Assembly: GCA_027563935.2 (NCBI GenBank)
Contig: CM050449.1
Span: 47,714,507-47,778,506 of the forward strand
DNA: 64,000 nucleotides
Reading direction: 5' to 3'
Source of the DNA: Costus lasius
Taxonomy: Eukaryota > Streptophyta > Magnoliopsida > Zingiberales > Costaceae
Below, one piece after another: positions 42,964 through 55,483 of the stretch (its first letter is position 1; each line of letters begins with the position of its first letter). A program made the position numbers and the translations under genes. The notes under the pieces are model-generated. The model was not told the origin of the DNA. It worked only from the letters and a program-made list of their open reading frames with translations, and did no database searches.

Positions 42964-43362
42964 TCGACGGATCCTTCCCGATCTTCGCGGTTCCCGTGAT
43001 ATCTGAGCCTCAGGTTGTTCAGTAACCTGTTCTACCGGCTCAGGCTCATCCAACTGCACTTGACCACTTTGTCCTTCCTCTGGATTCTCATCCAGCATTA
43101 TTTCTCTCCCACTGGCCTCTTGCAGAAGAAACTCCTTCTCAAGAAATATGGCCGTCCGAGCAACAAATACCTTGTTTTCTTTGGGATCGAAGAAATAATA
43201 ACCCTTAGTTTCCTTAGGGTAACCGACAAAGATACATTTTTCAGATCTGCTTTCTAGTTTCCTAGAGGCGAGCTTTTTGACATAAGCCTCGCAGCCCCAG
43301 ATCCTGATAAATGTCAAGCTCGGCTGTTTCCCATACCATAACTCATATGGCGTCTTAGAAAC
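42964..43362 (-). pseudogene. F integrase C-terminal part, downstream of G
   Basis: SKTPYELWYGKQPSLTFIRIWGCEAYVKKLAS, CIFVGYPKETKGYYFFDPKENKVFV, then the acidic linker to RRSGRIRR. It continues F after G, sharing TSD GAAAC, and is in frame with the part at 53610-55483. It ends at the TAG 42961-42963. Confidence 0.9.
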
Positions 43363-46081
43363 TGTAAGATCCAAGGATCTTAAGTCCTGGTAAGCATTAT
43401 TTTTTATTTAAATAAAATTATTGACTGTGGTATTTTTTCTATGTATTGGTTGTTAATTTATAGTTAGTTAACTAGAGATTTTGGTTGTTAATTTATTTGG
43501 TTGTTAATTTATTGTAAATTAATTAGAGATTAATGGTGGTTAATTTATTCGATTATTGGTTGCTAATTTATGATAAATTAATAAGAGCTTAGTGGTTAAT
43601 TAAATCCTTATTGGATTTTCGTTAAGTGAGTGGTTAAATGGATTAAAACCTATGTGAATTAGCTAATTGGGTTTAAAATTCAAATTTAGTTAGTTAAATG
43701 GGTTAAACCCTATTTGAATTAATTGGTTAACGGGTTAAAGAATTAAAAACCAAAAATTCAAATTGGTAATTCGGTTAGGGAAGGGAAATTGGCGATTTTG
43801 GCTTGAGGAAATCTTGGGGCGGCTAGGGCAAAGAAGTGGGCGATTTTTGAAGAACTTGGTGATTTCTTGAGGAGCTTGGACGATTCTTGAAGGCTTGGAG
43901 GAATTTTCCTTTCTTCCTCTTCCTTTTCCTTTGGCCGGCATCTTTGGTTTGGGTGGCGTTTCTTCCTTCCATTGGTGGTGACGTTGGTGGAGCTTCAAAG
44001 GCTTTAGACGATTTTGTTGGGGAGATTTTAACCTAAGTGTTCACGGTTCAAGGTGAGTGGGGTGTCTTATTTGACCTATTAATTTGGTTGTGATTGTATT
44101 ACATGATGCAATAGAATTCTTGGAAAATTACCATGTTTAAAACCGAAATTTTAATATTAATTTTGAAAACCGAAATAATCTTGATGATTGTTTAACCGAA
44201 AATTTGTATGAAATTTAAGGTATTTTTATAGGGAATTTTGGTAGCATTAAATCATTGAATTTTGAGTATGAAATTCTTGTTAACTAGGTATTTTATAGGG
44301 AATTTTGGTAACATTAAATCAATGATTTTTTTGTAGCATGAAAATCTTGTTAATTGTAGTTAAACCGAAATCTTGACAATATGTATGAAAACCGAAATCT
44401 TGTTAATTGAAGTTAAACTGAAATCTTGATAACATGTTTGGGAACCGAAATCTTTATAATTGTAGTTAACATGTTTACATGTGATAATTTGTAAGAATAC
44501 ATGTTTTACATTTTATGTTGAGTTTATGGATGCTTGTTTTAATTTTATGGTTCTTTATGAGTGTAGCATGTATCCTTGTTTGAGGAATTGAGTGATAACA
44601 TAGCAAGGTTAGATTGAACTAATCAGCATGAAACCTAAGGACTACACTACAATGTGATTTTCATGAAGTTTATGTGGTTTTTGAATATTATGTGATTTGT
44701 GATTTTTAGAATATTATGTGGTTATGGGAATTTAGAATATTATGTGTTATGTGATGGGTAGGACTAAGGCTAAGTGTGACTGTGTACTCAAGGGGATAGT
44801 ATGTGTAATATGTTAAGGGTTTGAGATTTCAGCCCTGTATTGTGATATGTAAGGGGGTTGATGTTCAGCCTACCTGTTATGATTATTGTGATGGGGGTTG
44901 ATGTTCAGCCTGCCCGATATGATTATTGTGATGACTATCCTAGAGTCTAGTTGACACTTAGAAGTCCACCGTTGTGAAATAAGATATAAGATGTGTCTGT
45001 TGTCCAGTAGGAACCTTTTGGGAGAACGGGTTTTGACGCAAAGTGCCACGTCGTGACCCGGCGGGGGCCACCTCTTGAATCTACACACTATCCATCGATG
45101 TGTTATGGGGTGTTTTAGAGCAAAGTGCCACGTCGTGACCTGGCGGGGGCCACCTCTTGATTCTACTCACTGTCCATGTTTATATGTTGCATGAAATTTT
45201 GCAGTCTCCCAGTGCTTAGGCCAATGCCGGGTTAGACCATAATGGTCACTACTGAATATGCTGGACAACTAGGTTAATTAAGTGTTGGTGTGTACATCTG
45301 ACTGTTTATATGACTTCTGTTTTCTTTATGTTGTTATATGTTGACATAATGTTCCTGTTAAAGATTTTTAAAATAATCTGTCTATATTTTGAGTGTATGT
45401 TATGGATGGTCGATTTAGACTATCCACTCACTGGGCTGTGTAGCTCACCCCTCACTATTTTCAGGCATAGAGCAGGGGCGCATTTCTTGAGTTAGCATTG
45501 GCATGGATATCGCTAGTTTGCTGTTTAAGAACTTTTGCGCTTAATTATTTGGGGCCGGTTGTGGCCGAACTATATGAATGATATGAGCTATGTGAACCAT
45601 GTGAACTATGTGAACTTGTGATGTCAGATTGTGGCTGTTAAATGAGTTTGATTTTTGTGTCACCGCGGGCTTCAGCCTGGTTTCGGTGTTTGGTATGAGT
45701 TTATAAAAATCGATTTTGTGATTTTGTTTTGAAATTCGGTTTGTGGTGTATTCTTTGTAATCGGTTTTGATATACCTGTAACTTGCATATGTCTAGTGCA
45801 AGTATTGCCTGGTGGCAGGTACCTTTATGGATTTTATGGATTTGATACGGATTTGATATAACTGTTGCCTTGCATATGTCTAGTGTAAGGAATGCGTGGT
45901 GGCAGGTACCTTTATGAAATTGTGTTTACCTGGAGATTTATATGTATGGATTTTCGAAATTTTCAGATCGGGTTTCCTGAACGGGGTTTTACCTAGCATA
46001 TGTATCGATCTTGTATGATAACATCCTGTTTCTTTCATGAATTGTGTTGCTTGTTTGGGGTTAAGATAACGGGATGTTACA
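43363..46081 (+). repeat. 5' LTR of element G (2,719 bp)
   Basis: Starts TGTAAGATCC, ends GGGATGTTACA. AT-rich, with many AACCGAAATCTTG-type words (44120-44460) and three internal tandem duplications: period 40 at 44853/44893, period 82 at 45038/45120 (GTGCCACGTCGTGACC), and period about 87 at 45782/45869 (CTTGCATATGTCTAGTG). Lacks 59 bp present in the 3' LTR. Confidence 0.95.
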
Positions 46082-46084
46082 GAA

Positions 46085-46095
46085 TGGTATCAGAG
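46085..46095 (+). other. Primer-binding site of G
   Basis: TGGTATCAGAG three bases after the 5' LTR, matching initiator tRNA-Met over 11 bases. The leader to the gag ATG (46209) is only about 110 bases. Confidence 0.88.
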
Positions 46096-46208
46096 GAGTT
46101 GGCTAGCTAAAACTTAGTTCGGGGGGAAAACATGTTTGTGTATTGCTAGACACCTGATAGGTTTATGTTTGTTTTCCTGACTATGGTATGTGTGTGTAGG
46201 AATTTAAG

Positions 46209-49200
46209 ATGGTGCGAACCAGAGGAAATGCTAGTGGCGAGGATGAGCAGCCTTCGAACCTCACGAGAACTATTGAGGCTCTGACTGGCATGGTACAGCA
46301 ACAAGGTGCCATGATAGAGAGGCAAGCTCAGATGCTGCAGTAGCAACAGACTCAGCATCAAGAGTCACAACAGCAGCTTTTGCAGCAGTTGACTCAAGAG
46401 AGACCCCAGACTACTACTCGGGCGGTGTGGGATGACTCTCAGGAGGGCGCTCACAGGCGCTATGCTTCACTTGTGAGTGAATTCCAGAAACTGGGTCCTA
46501 GTTCTTTTTATGGGGGCTCAGAATCCAGTACTGCTGAGAACTGGCAGTTGTGCTTGGAAAAGATTTTCCAAGTCATGCGCTGCTCAGATGAGGATAAGTT
46601 ATGTCTGACCACCTATATGATGCGTGGGGACGCAGATGAGTGGTGGAAGGGTGTGGTGAGACTTGCCGAAGAAAGACATGAGACTGTAGATTGGCCTTAC
46701 TTCTTGTCTCAATTTAATGAGAAGTACTTCCCTGATAGCTTGGTGGAGGACCGAGAGGTGGCATTTATTCACCTGGAGCAGGGTGATATGACAGTGGACC
46801 AGTATGAGTTGCAGTTCACTAAGTTGGGAAAGTATGCTCCTCACCTGATAAACACTGAAAAGAGGAGAGCTACCAAGTTTCTCAGAGGTCTCAGATGGGA
46901 CATTAGAGAGCAGGTTGGTGCTCAGCACTTGGAGACCTATGTTGAGACTGTTGGGCGAGCACGCACCATTGAGAGATACATAGCTGAGAGGAGTTCACAT
47001 GTTGCCGTGACAGTGGTTCCTGCAGCTGAGGCGGCGGTTCCTCAGTATGGTAGTGGCGGCAAGGGTAAGAAGTACCCTAAACATAAGGACTACAAAAAGA
47101 GCAGGTATAAGCCTTACTCCTACAAGGCACCGCAGCAGTCCAGGGATGCACCGCAGCAGTTCAGGGATGCCAGGGATGTAAGAAACAGTATCACAGAGGA
47201 CCGGACTTGTAATTATTGTGGGCTCAAGGGACATCTAGTGAAAGACTGTCATAAGAGGAATGGTGTATGTTTCAGGTGTAAGAAACCTGGACACATGGTC
47301 AAGGACTGTAAAGAACCTGAGATGCAGCAGAGAGGCGCAGATAAGCCGACAGTCCAGACTAGAGTTTATGCTGTGGCTGAGAAGGATACACGAGCTTCCC
47401 GATCCGTCGTGGAAGGTACCTTATTTGTATTCGATCAGTTAGCTCGCATTCTATTTGACCCTGGTGCAAATTTGTCTTTTGTATCTGTTAAGTTTGCTGC
47501 ATGTTTACCTGTGTTACCTAAGGTGCTGAATTATGCTGTGTCTGTGAGTACTCCCTTAGGAACATCATTATCTACAGATACTGTTTGTGCTAATTGTGTA
47601 GTGCATGTAGAGGGTTATGAGTTTCTGGTAGATCTAATCCTCTTAGACATGCAAGATTATGATGTCATCCTAGGTATGGATTGGTTATCCTCACATCATG
47701 CTACTGTGGATTGCTTTGAGAAAGTAATCACTTTAAATCTGCTAGATGGGAGTAGGATTTTTGTGAGAGGTCTAGTGTCGGACCAAGGACCGCATGTAAT
47801 ATCTTTCCTGCAGGCCAGGAAGTTACTTGCTAGTGGATGCAAGGGTTATCTTGCGCATGTTAAGGTGCAGGATGATTCTACTTCTGATTTGACTCAGATG
47901 GCGGTGGTGAAAGAATTTCCTGATGTGTTCTCTGAAGAATTTTCAGGCTTGCCACCAATTAGAGAAGTGGAGTTTGGCATTGAGTTGGCGCCAGGTACGG
48001 CACCTATCTCCAGAGCTCCTTATCGCATGGCTACCTCAGAGCTGGCCGAGCTTAAGAAACAACTGGAGGAATTGCTAGAGAAAGGGTACATTCGGCCTAG
48101 TGCTTCTCCCTGGGGAGCGCCAGTGCTGTTTGTAAAGAAGAAAGATGGAACCCTGAGGATGTGTATAGACTACAGGCAGTTGAACCAAGTGACTATCAAG
48201 AATAAGTATCCTCTTCCCAGAATTGATGATCTATTTGATCAATTACAGGGAGCTACAGTGTTCTCTAAGATTGATCTGAGATCAGGGTATTATCAGCTTA
48301 GGGTCAAGGATGAGGATATATTTAAGACTGCTTTCAGGACCAGGTATGGGCATTTTGAATTTTTAGTTATGCCTTTTGGACTGACGAATGCACCTGCTGT
48401 CTTCATGGATTTGATGAACAGGGTATTGCATGAATTGCTTGACTCTTGTGTGGTAGTCTTTATAGACGATATTTTGGTATACTCACGGACTACTTCAGAT
48501 CATGTCAGTGACTTGCGCAGAGTGCTGGAGGTTCTGAGGAAGAACCGATTATTTGCCAAGGCTAGTAAGTGTGAGTTCTGGCTAGAGAAGATCAGTTTCC
48601 TTGGGCATGTGATTTCTGGTCAAGGGGTGTCTGTAGATCCGGTTAAAGTGCAAGCCATTCTCAATTGGGGAAGACCGACTAGTGCTACTGAGATCAGAAG
48701 TTTCTTGGGTTTAGCAGGTTACTACCGGAGATTTGTTGAGGGATTCTCCAAGCTGGCGGGTCCTTTAACTAAATTAACCAGAAAGGAGGCTAAGTTTATT
48801 TGGGATGACAAGTGTGAAGAGAGCTTTCAGGAGCTGAAGAGGAGGTTGACTAGTACACCGATCCTCATTATTCCTAGTGATGGGGAAAGGTTTACTGTCT
48901 ATACAGATGCTTCAGGCAAGGGGTTGGGTTGTGTCTTGATGCAGAAGGGTTCTGTAGTAGCCTATTCTTCGAGACAACTGAAGGAGTATGAATTGAACTA
49001 CCCTACTCATGATTTAGAGTTGGCGGCCGTAGTCTTTGCTTTGAAGATATGGCGTCACTATTTGTTGGGTCAGGAGTTTGATCTGTTCACTGACCACCAG
49101 AGTCTCAAGTACATCTTCACCCAGAAGGAGTTGAACATGAGACAGAGAAGATGGATGGAGTTGATCAAAGACTATGACTTCTCTATTCAGTATCAGGCTG

Positions 49201-49616
49201 GAAAGGACAATGTAGTGGCGGATGCTCTGAGCAGACATCCAGTTATTTCAGTAGCTGCTTTACGAGTCAGTGAGTGGCGGTTACTGCAGGAGTTCAGCGA
49301 TCTCAGGATCAGTGTTTCTCCTAGAGTTCAGTCGGGTTATGTGGCTTTTCTCAGAGTACAGTCTGCTTTGTTGCAGAAGATCAGAGATCAGCAGTCTGTG
49401 GATCCGAAATTAGTTCAGATCAGGGATAGTCTGGTTGATGGCGCAGTTCAGGATTTTAGCCTGTCTGATGATGGTATTCTTCGGTTTCGTGGAAGGGTAT
49501 GTGTCCCTGAGGAACCGAGCTTGAGGAAAGAAATATTGGAGGACAGCCATAACTCCAAATATTCTCTACATCCTGGTGTGACTAAGATGTATCAGGACCT
49601 TAAGAAAAATTTTTGA
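46209..49616 (+). CDS. gag-pol: G polyprotein part 1: gag, protease, RT, RNase H
   Basis: ATG at 46209 ([14 protein letters not shown]) is the first ATG in frame after the PBS. The frame has TAG at 46341-46343 in a Gln-rich run (CAG to TAG likely), then is open to TGA 49614-49616. Residue numbers from 46209: gag core with [11 protein letters not shown] near 139, two CCHC knuckles ([14 protein letters not shown] near 334 and [14 protein letters not shown] near 354), protease region with FDPGANLSF near 416, where DSG is usual, RT with [18 protein letters not shown] and [10 protein letters not shown] near 750, and RNase H with [10 protein letters not shown] and [10 protein letters not shown]. 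It would form particles and copy element RNA. Confidence 0.94.
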
Positions 49617-50813
49617 TGGCCGGGTATGAAGAAAGAAGTATCTGATTTTGTCTCTAGGTGTTTAACCTGTCAGACTGTAAAGGCTGAACATCAGAAGCCT
49701 GGTGGTTTGTTGCAGCCTCTTCCTATTCCTGAGTGGAAGTGGGAATGCATCAGTATGGATTTTGTGTGTGGTTTGCCCAGAACCAGATTGGGTCATGATG
49801 CTATTTGGGTGATCGTTGATAGACTCACTAAATCAGCCCATTTTCTCCCGATCAAGATGACTTATCCTTTAGAGAGGCTGGCTAGATTATACATTGATGA
49901 GATAGTCAGACTGCATGGAGTGCCGGTTGATATTGTGTCTGATAGGGACTCTCGGTTTTTGTCCAGATTTTGGAAGAGTTTACAGGAGGGTTTGGGTACT
50001 AAGTTGAGTTTTAGTAGAGCATACCATCCTCAGTCTGATGGCCAGACGGAGCGTACTATCCAGACTCTAGAAGATTTGTTGAGAGCCTATGTGGTTGATT
50101 GGAGTTCTGAGTGGAACCGGGATCTATCTTTGATAGAGTTCACTTATAATAATAGTTTCCACTCAAGTATTCAGATGGCTCCATATGAGGCTTTGTATGG
50201 AAGAAGGTGCAGGACTCCCTTGTGTTGGGAGGAGACTGGCAATAGATTGATTTTGAGATCTGATGCAGTTCAGGAGACTACTGATAAGGTCAGAGAGATA
50301 CAGAATAAACTGAAGATTGCTCGGGACAGACAGAAGAGTTATGCTGACGACCGTCGTCGTTCCCTGGAGTTTATGGTAGGGGATCATGTTTTCTTAAAGG
50401 TATCACCTACTAAGGGTGTAATGAGGTTTGGCAGAAAGGGCAAGTTGAGCCCTAGGTTTGTAGGCCCTTTTGACATTATTGAGAGAGTTGGTCCAGTGGT
50501 TTACAGATTAGCTTTATCTCCTGCTATGGATCATGTGCATAATGTGTTCTATGTTTCTGCTTTGAGGAAATATCATCCTGATCCATCTCATGTGTTAGAG
50601 CTAGAACCTCTTCAGATTCAGAGTGATTTGACTTTTGAGGAAAGACCTCTCCGGATTGTGGATAGAAAGGATAAAGTTCTGAGGAACAAGACTATACCTT
50701 TGGTAAAGGTTATCTGGGGAAATCAGTCGGTTGAGGAGGCGACTTGGGAGACTGAAGCTGATATGAGGAAATTTTATGCTTATCTCTTTGATGATATGGA
50801 TGCTGAGCTTTAG
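49617..50813 (+). CDS. G polyprotein part 2: integrase and chromodomain
   Basis: Same frame as part 1, separated only by TGA 49614-49616. The wording [13 protein letters not shown] suggests a TGG codon was lost. The zinc region (LHPGVTK before the stop, [16 protein letters not shown] after) straddles the break. The core has [23 protein letters not shown], then [18 protein letters not shown] (the D-D-E triad). The C-terminus has [32 protein letters not shown] and a chromodomain-like end ([20 protein letters not shown]), which in this clade is thought to guide insertion to marked chromatin. Stop at 50811-50813. Confidence 0.94.
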   Translation, partial: WPGMKKEVSDFVSRCLTCQTVKAEHQKPGGLLQPLPIPEWKWECISMDFVCGLPRTRLGHDAIWVIVDRLTKSAHFLPIKMTYPLERLARLYIDEIVRLHGVPVDIVSDRDSRFLSRFWKSLQEGLGTKLSFSRAYHPQSDGQTERTIQTLEDLLRAYVVDWSSEWNRDLSLIEFTYNNSFHSSIQMAPYEALYGRRCRTPLCWEETGNRLILRSDAVQETTDKVREIQNKLKIARDRQKSYADDRRRSLEFMVGDHVFLKVSPTKGVMRFGRKGKLSPRFVGPFDIIERVGPVVYRLALSPAMDHVHNVFYVSALRKYHPDPSHVLELEPLQIQSDLTFEERPLRIVDRKDKVLRNKTIPLVKVIWGNQSVEEATWETEADMRKFYAYLFDDMDAEL

Positions 50814-50829
50814 AGGACTAAAGCTTTAT

Positions 50830-50842
50830 AAGGAGGGAGGGA
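50830..50842 (+). other. Polypurine tract of G
   Basis: AAGGAGGGAGGGA directly before the 3' LTR. Confidence 0.88.
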
Positions 50843-53609
50843 TGTAAGATCCAAGGATCTTAAGTCCTGGTAAGCATTATTTTTGATTTAAATAAAATTA
50901 TTGACTGTGGTATTTTTTCTATGTATTGGTTGTTAATTTATAGTTAGTTAACTAGAGATTTTGGTTGTTAATTTATTTGGTTGTTAATTTATTGTAAATT
51001 AATTAGAGATTAATGGTGGTTAATTTATTCGATTATTGGTTGCTAATTTATGATAAATTAATTAGAGCTTAGTGGTTAATTAAATCCTTATTGGATTTTC
51101 GTTAAGTGAGTGGTTAAATGGATTAAAACCTATGTGAATTAGCTAATTGGGTTTAAAATTCAAATTTAGTTAGTTAAATGGGTTAAACCCTATTTGAATT
51201 AATTGGTTAACGGGTTAAAGAATTAAAAACCGAAAATTCAAATTGGTAATTCGGTTAGGGAAGGGAAATTGGCGATTTTGGCTTGAGGAAATCTTGGGGC
51301 GGCTAGGGCAAAGAAGTGGGCGATTTTTGAAGAACTTGGCGATTTCTTGTGGAGCTTGGATGATTCTTGAAGGCTTGGAGGAATTTTCCTTTCTTCCTCT
51401 TCCTTTTCCTTTGGCCGGCATCTTTGGTTTGGGTGGCGTTTCTTCCTTCCATTGGTGGCGACGTTGGTGGAGCTTCAAAGGCTTTAGACGATTTTGTTGG
51501 GGAGATTTTAACCTAAGTGTTCACGGTTCAAGGTGAGTGGGGTGTCTTATTTGACCTATTAATTTGGTTGTGATTGTATTACATGATGCAATAGAATTCT
51601 TGGAAAATTACCATGTTTAAAACCGAAATTTTAATATTAATTATGAAAACCGAAATAATCTTGATGATTGTTTAACCGAAAATTTGTATGAAATTTAAGG
51701 TATTTTTATAGGGAATTTTGGTAGCATTAAATCATTGAATTTTGAGTATGAAATTCTTGTTAACTAGGTATTTTATAGGGAATTTTGGTAACATTAAATC
51801 AATGATTTTTTTGTAGCATGAAAATCTTGTTAATTGTAGTTAAACCGAAATCTTGACAATATGTATGAAAACCGAAATCTTGTTAATTGAAGTTAAACTG
51901 AAATCTTGATAACATGTTTGGGAACCGAAATCTTTATAATTGTAGTTAACATGTTTACATGTGATAATTTGTAAGAATACATGTTTTACATTTTATGTTG
52001 AGTTTATGGATGCTTGTTTTAATTTTATGGTTCTTTATGAGTGTAGCATGTATCCTTGTTTGAGGAATTGAGTGATAACATAGCAAGGTTAGACTGAACT
52101 AATCAGCATGAAACCTAAGGACTACACTACAATGTGATTTTCATGAAGTTTATGTGGTTTTTGAATATTATGTGATTTGTGATTTTTAGAATATTATGTG
52201 GTTATGGGAATTTAGAATATTATGTGTTATGTGATGGGTAGGACTAAGGCTAAGTGTGACTGTGTACTCAAGGGGATAGTATGTGTAATATGTTAAGGGT
52301 TTGAGATTTCAGCCCTGTATTGTGATATGTAAGGGGGTTGATGTTCATCCTACCTGTTATGATTATTGTGATGGGGGTTGATATTCAGCCTGCCCGATAT
52401 GATTATTGTGATGACTATCCTAGAGTCTAGTTGACACTTAGAAGTCCACCGTTGTGAAATAAGATATAAGATGTGTCTGTTGTCCAGTAGGAACCTTTTG
52501 GGAGAACGGGTTTTGACGCAAAGTGCCACGTCGTGACCTGGCGGGGGCCACCTCTTGAATCTACACACTATCCATCGATGTGTTATGGGGTGTTTTAGAG
52601 CAAAGTGCCACGTCGTGACCTGGCGGGGGCCACCTCTTGATTCTACTCACTGTCCATGTTTATATGTTGCATGAAATTTTGCAGTCTCCTAGTGCTTAGG
52701 CCAAAGCCGGGTTAGACCATAATGGTCACTACTGAATATGCTGGACAACTAGGTTAATTAATTGTTGGTGTGTACATCTGAGTTGGTTTAGAGTATAACT
52801 CTAGAAACTGAGTTTGTTATATGTTGGTGTGTACATCTGACTGTTTATATGACTTCTGTTTTCTTTATGTTGTTATATGTTGACATAATGTTCCTGTTAA
52901 AGATTTTTAAAATAATCTGTCTATATTTTGAGTGTATGTTATGGATGGTCGATTTAGACTATCCACTCACTGGGCTGTGTAGCTCACCCCTCACTATTTT
53001 CAGGCATAGAGCAGGGGCGCATTTCTTGAGTTAGCATTGGCATGGATATCGCTAGTTTGCTGTTTAAGAACTTTTGCGCTTAATTATTTGGGGCCGGTTG
53101 TGGCCGAACTATATGAATGATATGAGCTATGTGAACCATGTGAACTATGTGAACTTGTGATGTCAGATTGTGGCTGTTAAATGAGTTTGATTTTTGTGTC
53201 ACCGCGGGCTTCAGCCTGGTTTCGGTGTTTGGTATGAGTTTATAAAAATCGATTTTGTGATTTTGTTTTGAAATTCGGTTTATGGTGTATTCTTTGTAAT
53301 CAGTTTTGATATACCTGTAACTTGCATATGTCTAGTGCAAGTATTGCCTGGTGGCAGGTACCTTTATGGATTTTATGGATTTGATAAAACTGTTGCCTTG
53401 CATATGTCTAGTGCAAGGAATGCGTGGTGGCAGGTACCTTTATGAAATTGTGTTTACCTGGAGATTTATATGTATGGATTTTCGAAATTTTCAGATCGGG
53501 TTTCCTGAACGGGGTTTTACCTAGCATATGTATCGATCTTGTATGATAACATCCTGTTTCTTTCATGAATTGTGTTGCTTGTTTGGGGTTAAGATAACGG
53601 GATGTTACA
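50843..53609 (+). repeat. 3' LTR of element G (2,767 bp)
   Basis: Matches 43363-46081 except for about 18-20 substitutions, 59 extra bp near 52765-52830 lying between two TGTTGGTGTGTACATCTGA repeats, and 11 bp fewer near 53385. Followed by TSD GAAAC and F. Confidence 0.95.
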
Positions 53610-55483
53610 GAAACTGCCTTGGATGGCACTCGGTTTAGTACCTTTGCAGCTGTTTCCAGTGCAAATCCCCAAAAGGAATATGGAAGAGTAGCCTGACTCA
53701 TCATAGAACGAACCATATCAAGTAGGGTTCTATTTCTCCTCTCGGACAGACCATTCCATTGCGGTGTTCCTGGCGGAGTGAGCTGTGAGATAATCCCACA
53801 CTCCTTCAGATAGTCAGTAAACTCTCGAATTAGGTATTCTCCACCTCGGTCAGAACGAAGTGCCTTGATATGTCGGCCTAGCTGATTTTGTACTTCATTC
53901 TTGAACTCTTTGAACTTGTCAAAAGATTCACTCTTATGTCTCATAAGATAGACATAACCGTACCTACTGAAATCATCAGTAAAGGTAATGAAGTACTGAT
54001 AGCCACCTCTGGCATGTTTTCTAAATGGCCCACACACATCACTGTGTATAAGGTCAAGTAAACCTGAAGCCCTTTGACCTTTGTTAGGAAAAGGTGGCTT
54101 CATCATTTTACCCATTAAACAAGCCTTGCATGTATCAATCTCCTCATAGGAGAATGATCCCAGCAGTCCATGATCATGCAACCGCTTAATGCGCTTCTTG
54201 TTAATATGGCCTAAACGACTATGCCATAACAAGGTGCTGTCATCAGCATGCTTGGCTTTCTTAATATCAATATTTTGTATAGAACATTCCATGTCTAACA
54301 TGAATAACCCATTGTTAATTGAACCAGTTGCATAAACAATATTATCATGAGAAAGAACACACTTTGAAATATTGCATTCAAAGGAACACCCCTTCCTTAC
54401 AAGAGCAGGAATGGAGATAATATTTTTAGTAATGCTGGGAACAAAGTAACAACTGTTTAGTTCTAATACAGGTCCAGATGGTAAAGAGATGAAATAATCT
54501 CCTACAGCAACAGCAGCAACCCGTGCCCCGTTTCCAACGCGTAGGTCCACCTCATGCTGTCCCACCTGTCTTCTTCTCTTGAGTTCCTGTACATTTGAAC
54601 AAATGTGAACTCCACATGCAGTGTCCAACACCCAAGATATAGAAGAAGATGAAACCATGACTTCCGTCACGTAAATACCTGAACCAGAAGCAAAGCTTCC
54701 CCTCTTTTCTCCTTGGAGCGCTTTACAGTCCTTTTTCCAGTGACCCAGCTGGCCACAGTGGAAACATCTGTATTCCTTTGACCGCTTGACTTTTTGCTTC
54801 AGAGCCTTGCTGTAACTCTTGACAGGGGCCTTGCCCTTCTTCCCCTTCTTCTTGTTCCTAGAAGGAACCATTAAGACAGAGGTCGAAGGCTTTCCCTTCA
54901 GAGTCTCCTCAGTAGTCAAGAGCATATTCAGCAGCTCTGCCGGAGTACAATCGATTTTGTTCATATTAAAGTTAATAATGAACGCATCGAAAGAGGGCGG
55001 GAGAGACTGCAGAATAATGTCTACAGCAAGCTCCTGGTTGATGGTATGCCCCAGTTTCTCTAGAGCCTCCTTGTGCCCAATCATCTTGAGCACGTGAGCT
55101 CCCACTGGGCTCCCTTCAGCCAGTTTGCTCTGAAAGAACAGCTTTGTCAGATTATAGCGTTCTGTCCTCGCCTGTGCAGCATACAGCATCTTGAGGTTCG
55201 CTATAATCTCTATAGCCGACATATCCTCATGCTGACGCTGCAGCAGTGGCGTCATAGACGCTAGCATCAGGCAAGCGACATCAATGCTATCATTGACGTG
55301 CTTTTCATAAGCATCCCGAACCGCCCTTGCGGCGTTCGGAGCGGGCTGAGGCGGTATAGCCGTCTCGAGGACATACAGTTTCCTCTCTGCCTTAAGAACA
55401 ATCTTAAGGTGTCCAAACCAGTCTGAGAAGTTCGGCCCAGCAAACTTCTCCCTTTCCAGTAGGGATCGCACATTGAAGTTCAT
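53610..55483 (-). pseudogene. F polyprotein: gag, protease, integrase up to G
   Basis: ATG at 55483 (MNFNVRSLLEREKFAGPNF), open for about 624 codons to the G insertion. Gag with CCHC knuckle CFHCGQLGHWKKDC, protease LDTACG, pre-integrase HSRLGHINKKRIKRLH with CKAC, integrase core HSDVCGP, LRSDRGGEY and GLSERRNRT (Glu kept). It stops at KVLNRVPSKAV, where G begins; the rest is at 43362 and lower. Reading on would enter the G LTR for about 65 codons, which is not biological coding. Start as in C. Confidence 0.93.

Larger units (their letters stand above)
43363..53609 (+). mobile_element. Element G: Ty3/gypsy chromovirus-type, complete with two LTRs
   Basis: 10,247 bp. 5' LTR 43363-46081, PBS 46085-46095, gag-pol 46209-50813, polypurine tract 50830-50842, 3' LTR 50843-53609. 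TSD is GAAAC on both sides, in integrase of F. Domain order protease-RT-RNase H-integrase plus a C-terminal chromodomain fits the Tekay/Del branch. LTRs differ by about 18-20 substitutions plus two indels. There are two nonsense codons and an altered protease motif, so it is probably inactive. Nothing is inserted in it. Confidence 0.96.

Noticed and set aside
53408..55483. Single 691-codon reading frame running from F gag into the G LTR
   Set aside because: The last 65 or so codons are accidental read-through into the inserted LTR; F is cut at 53610.
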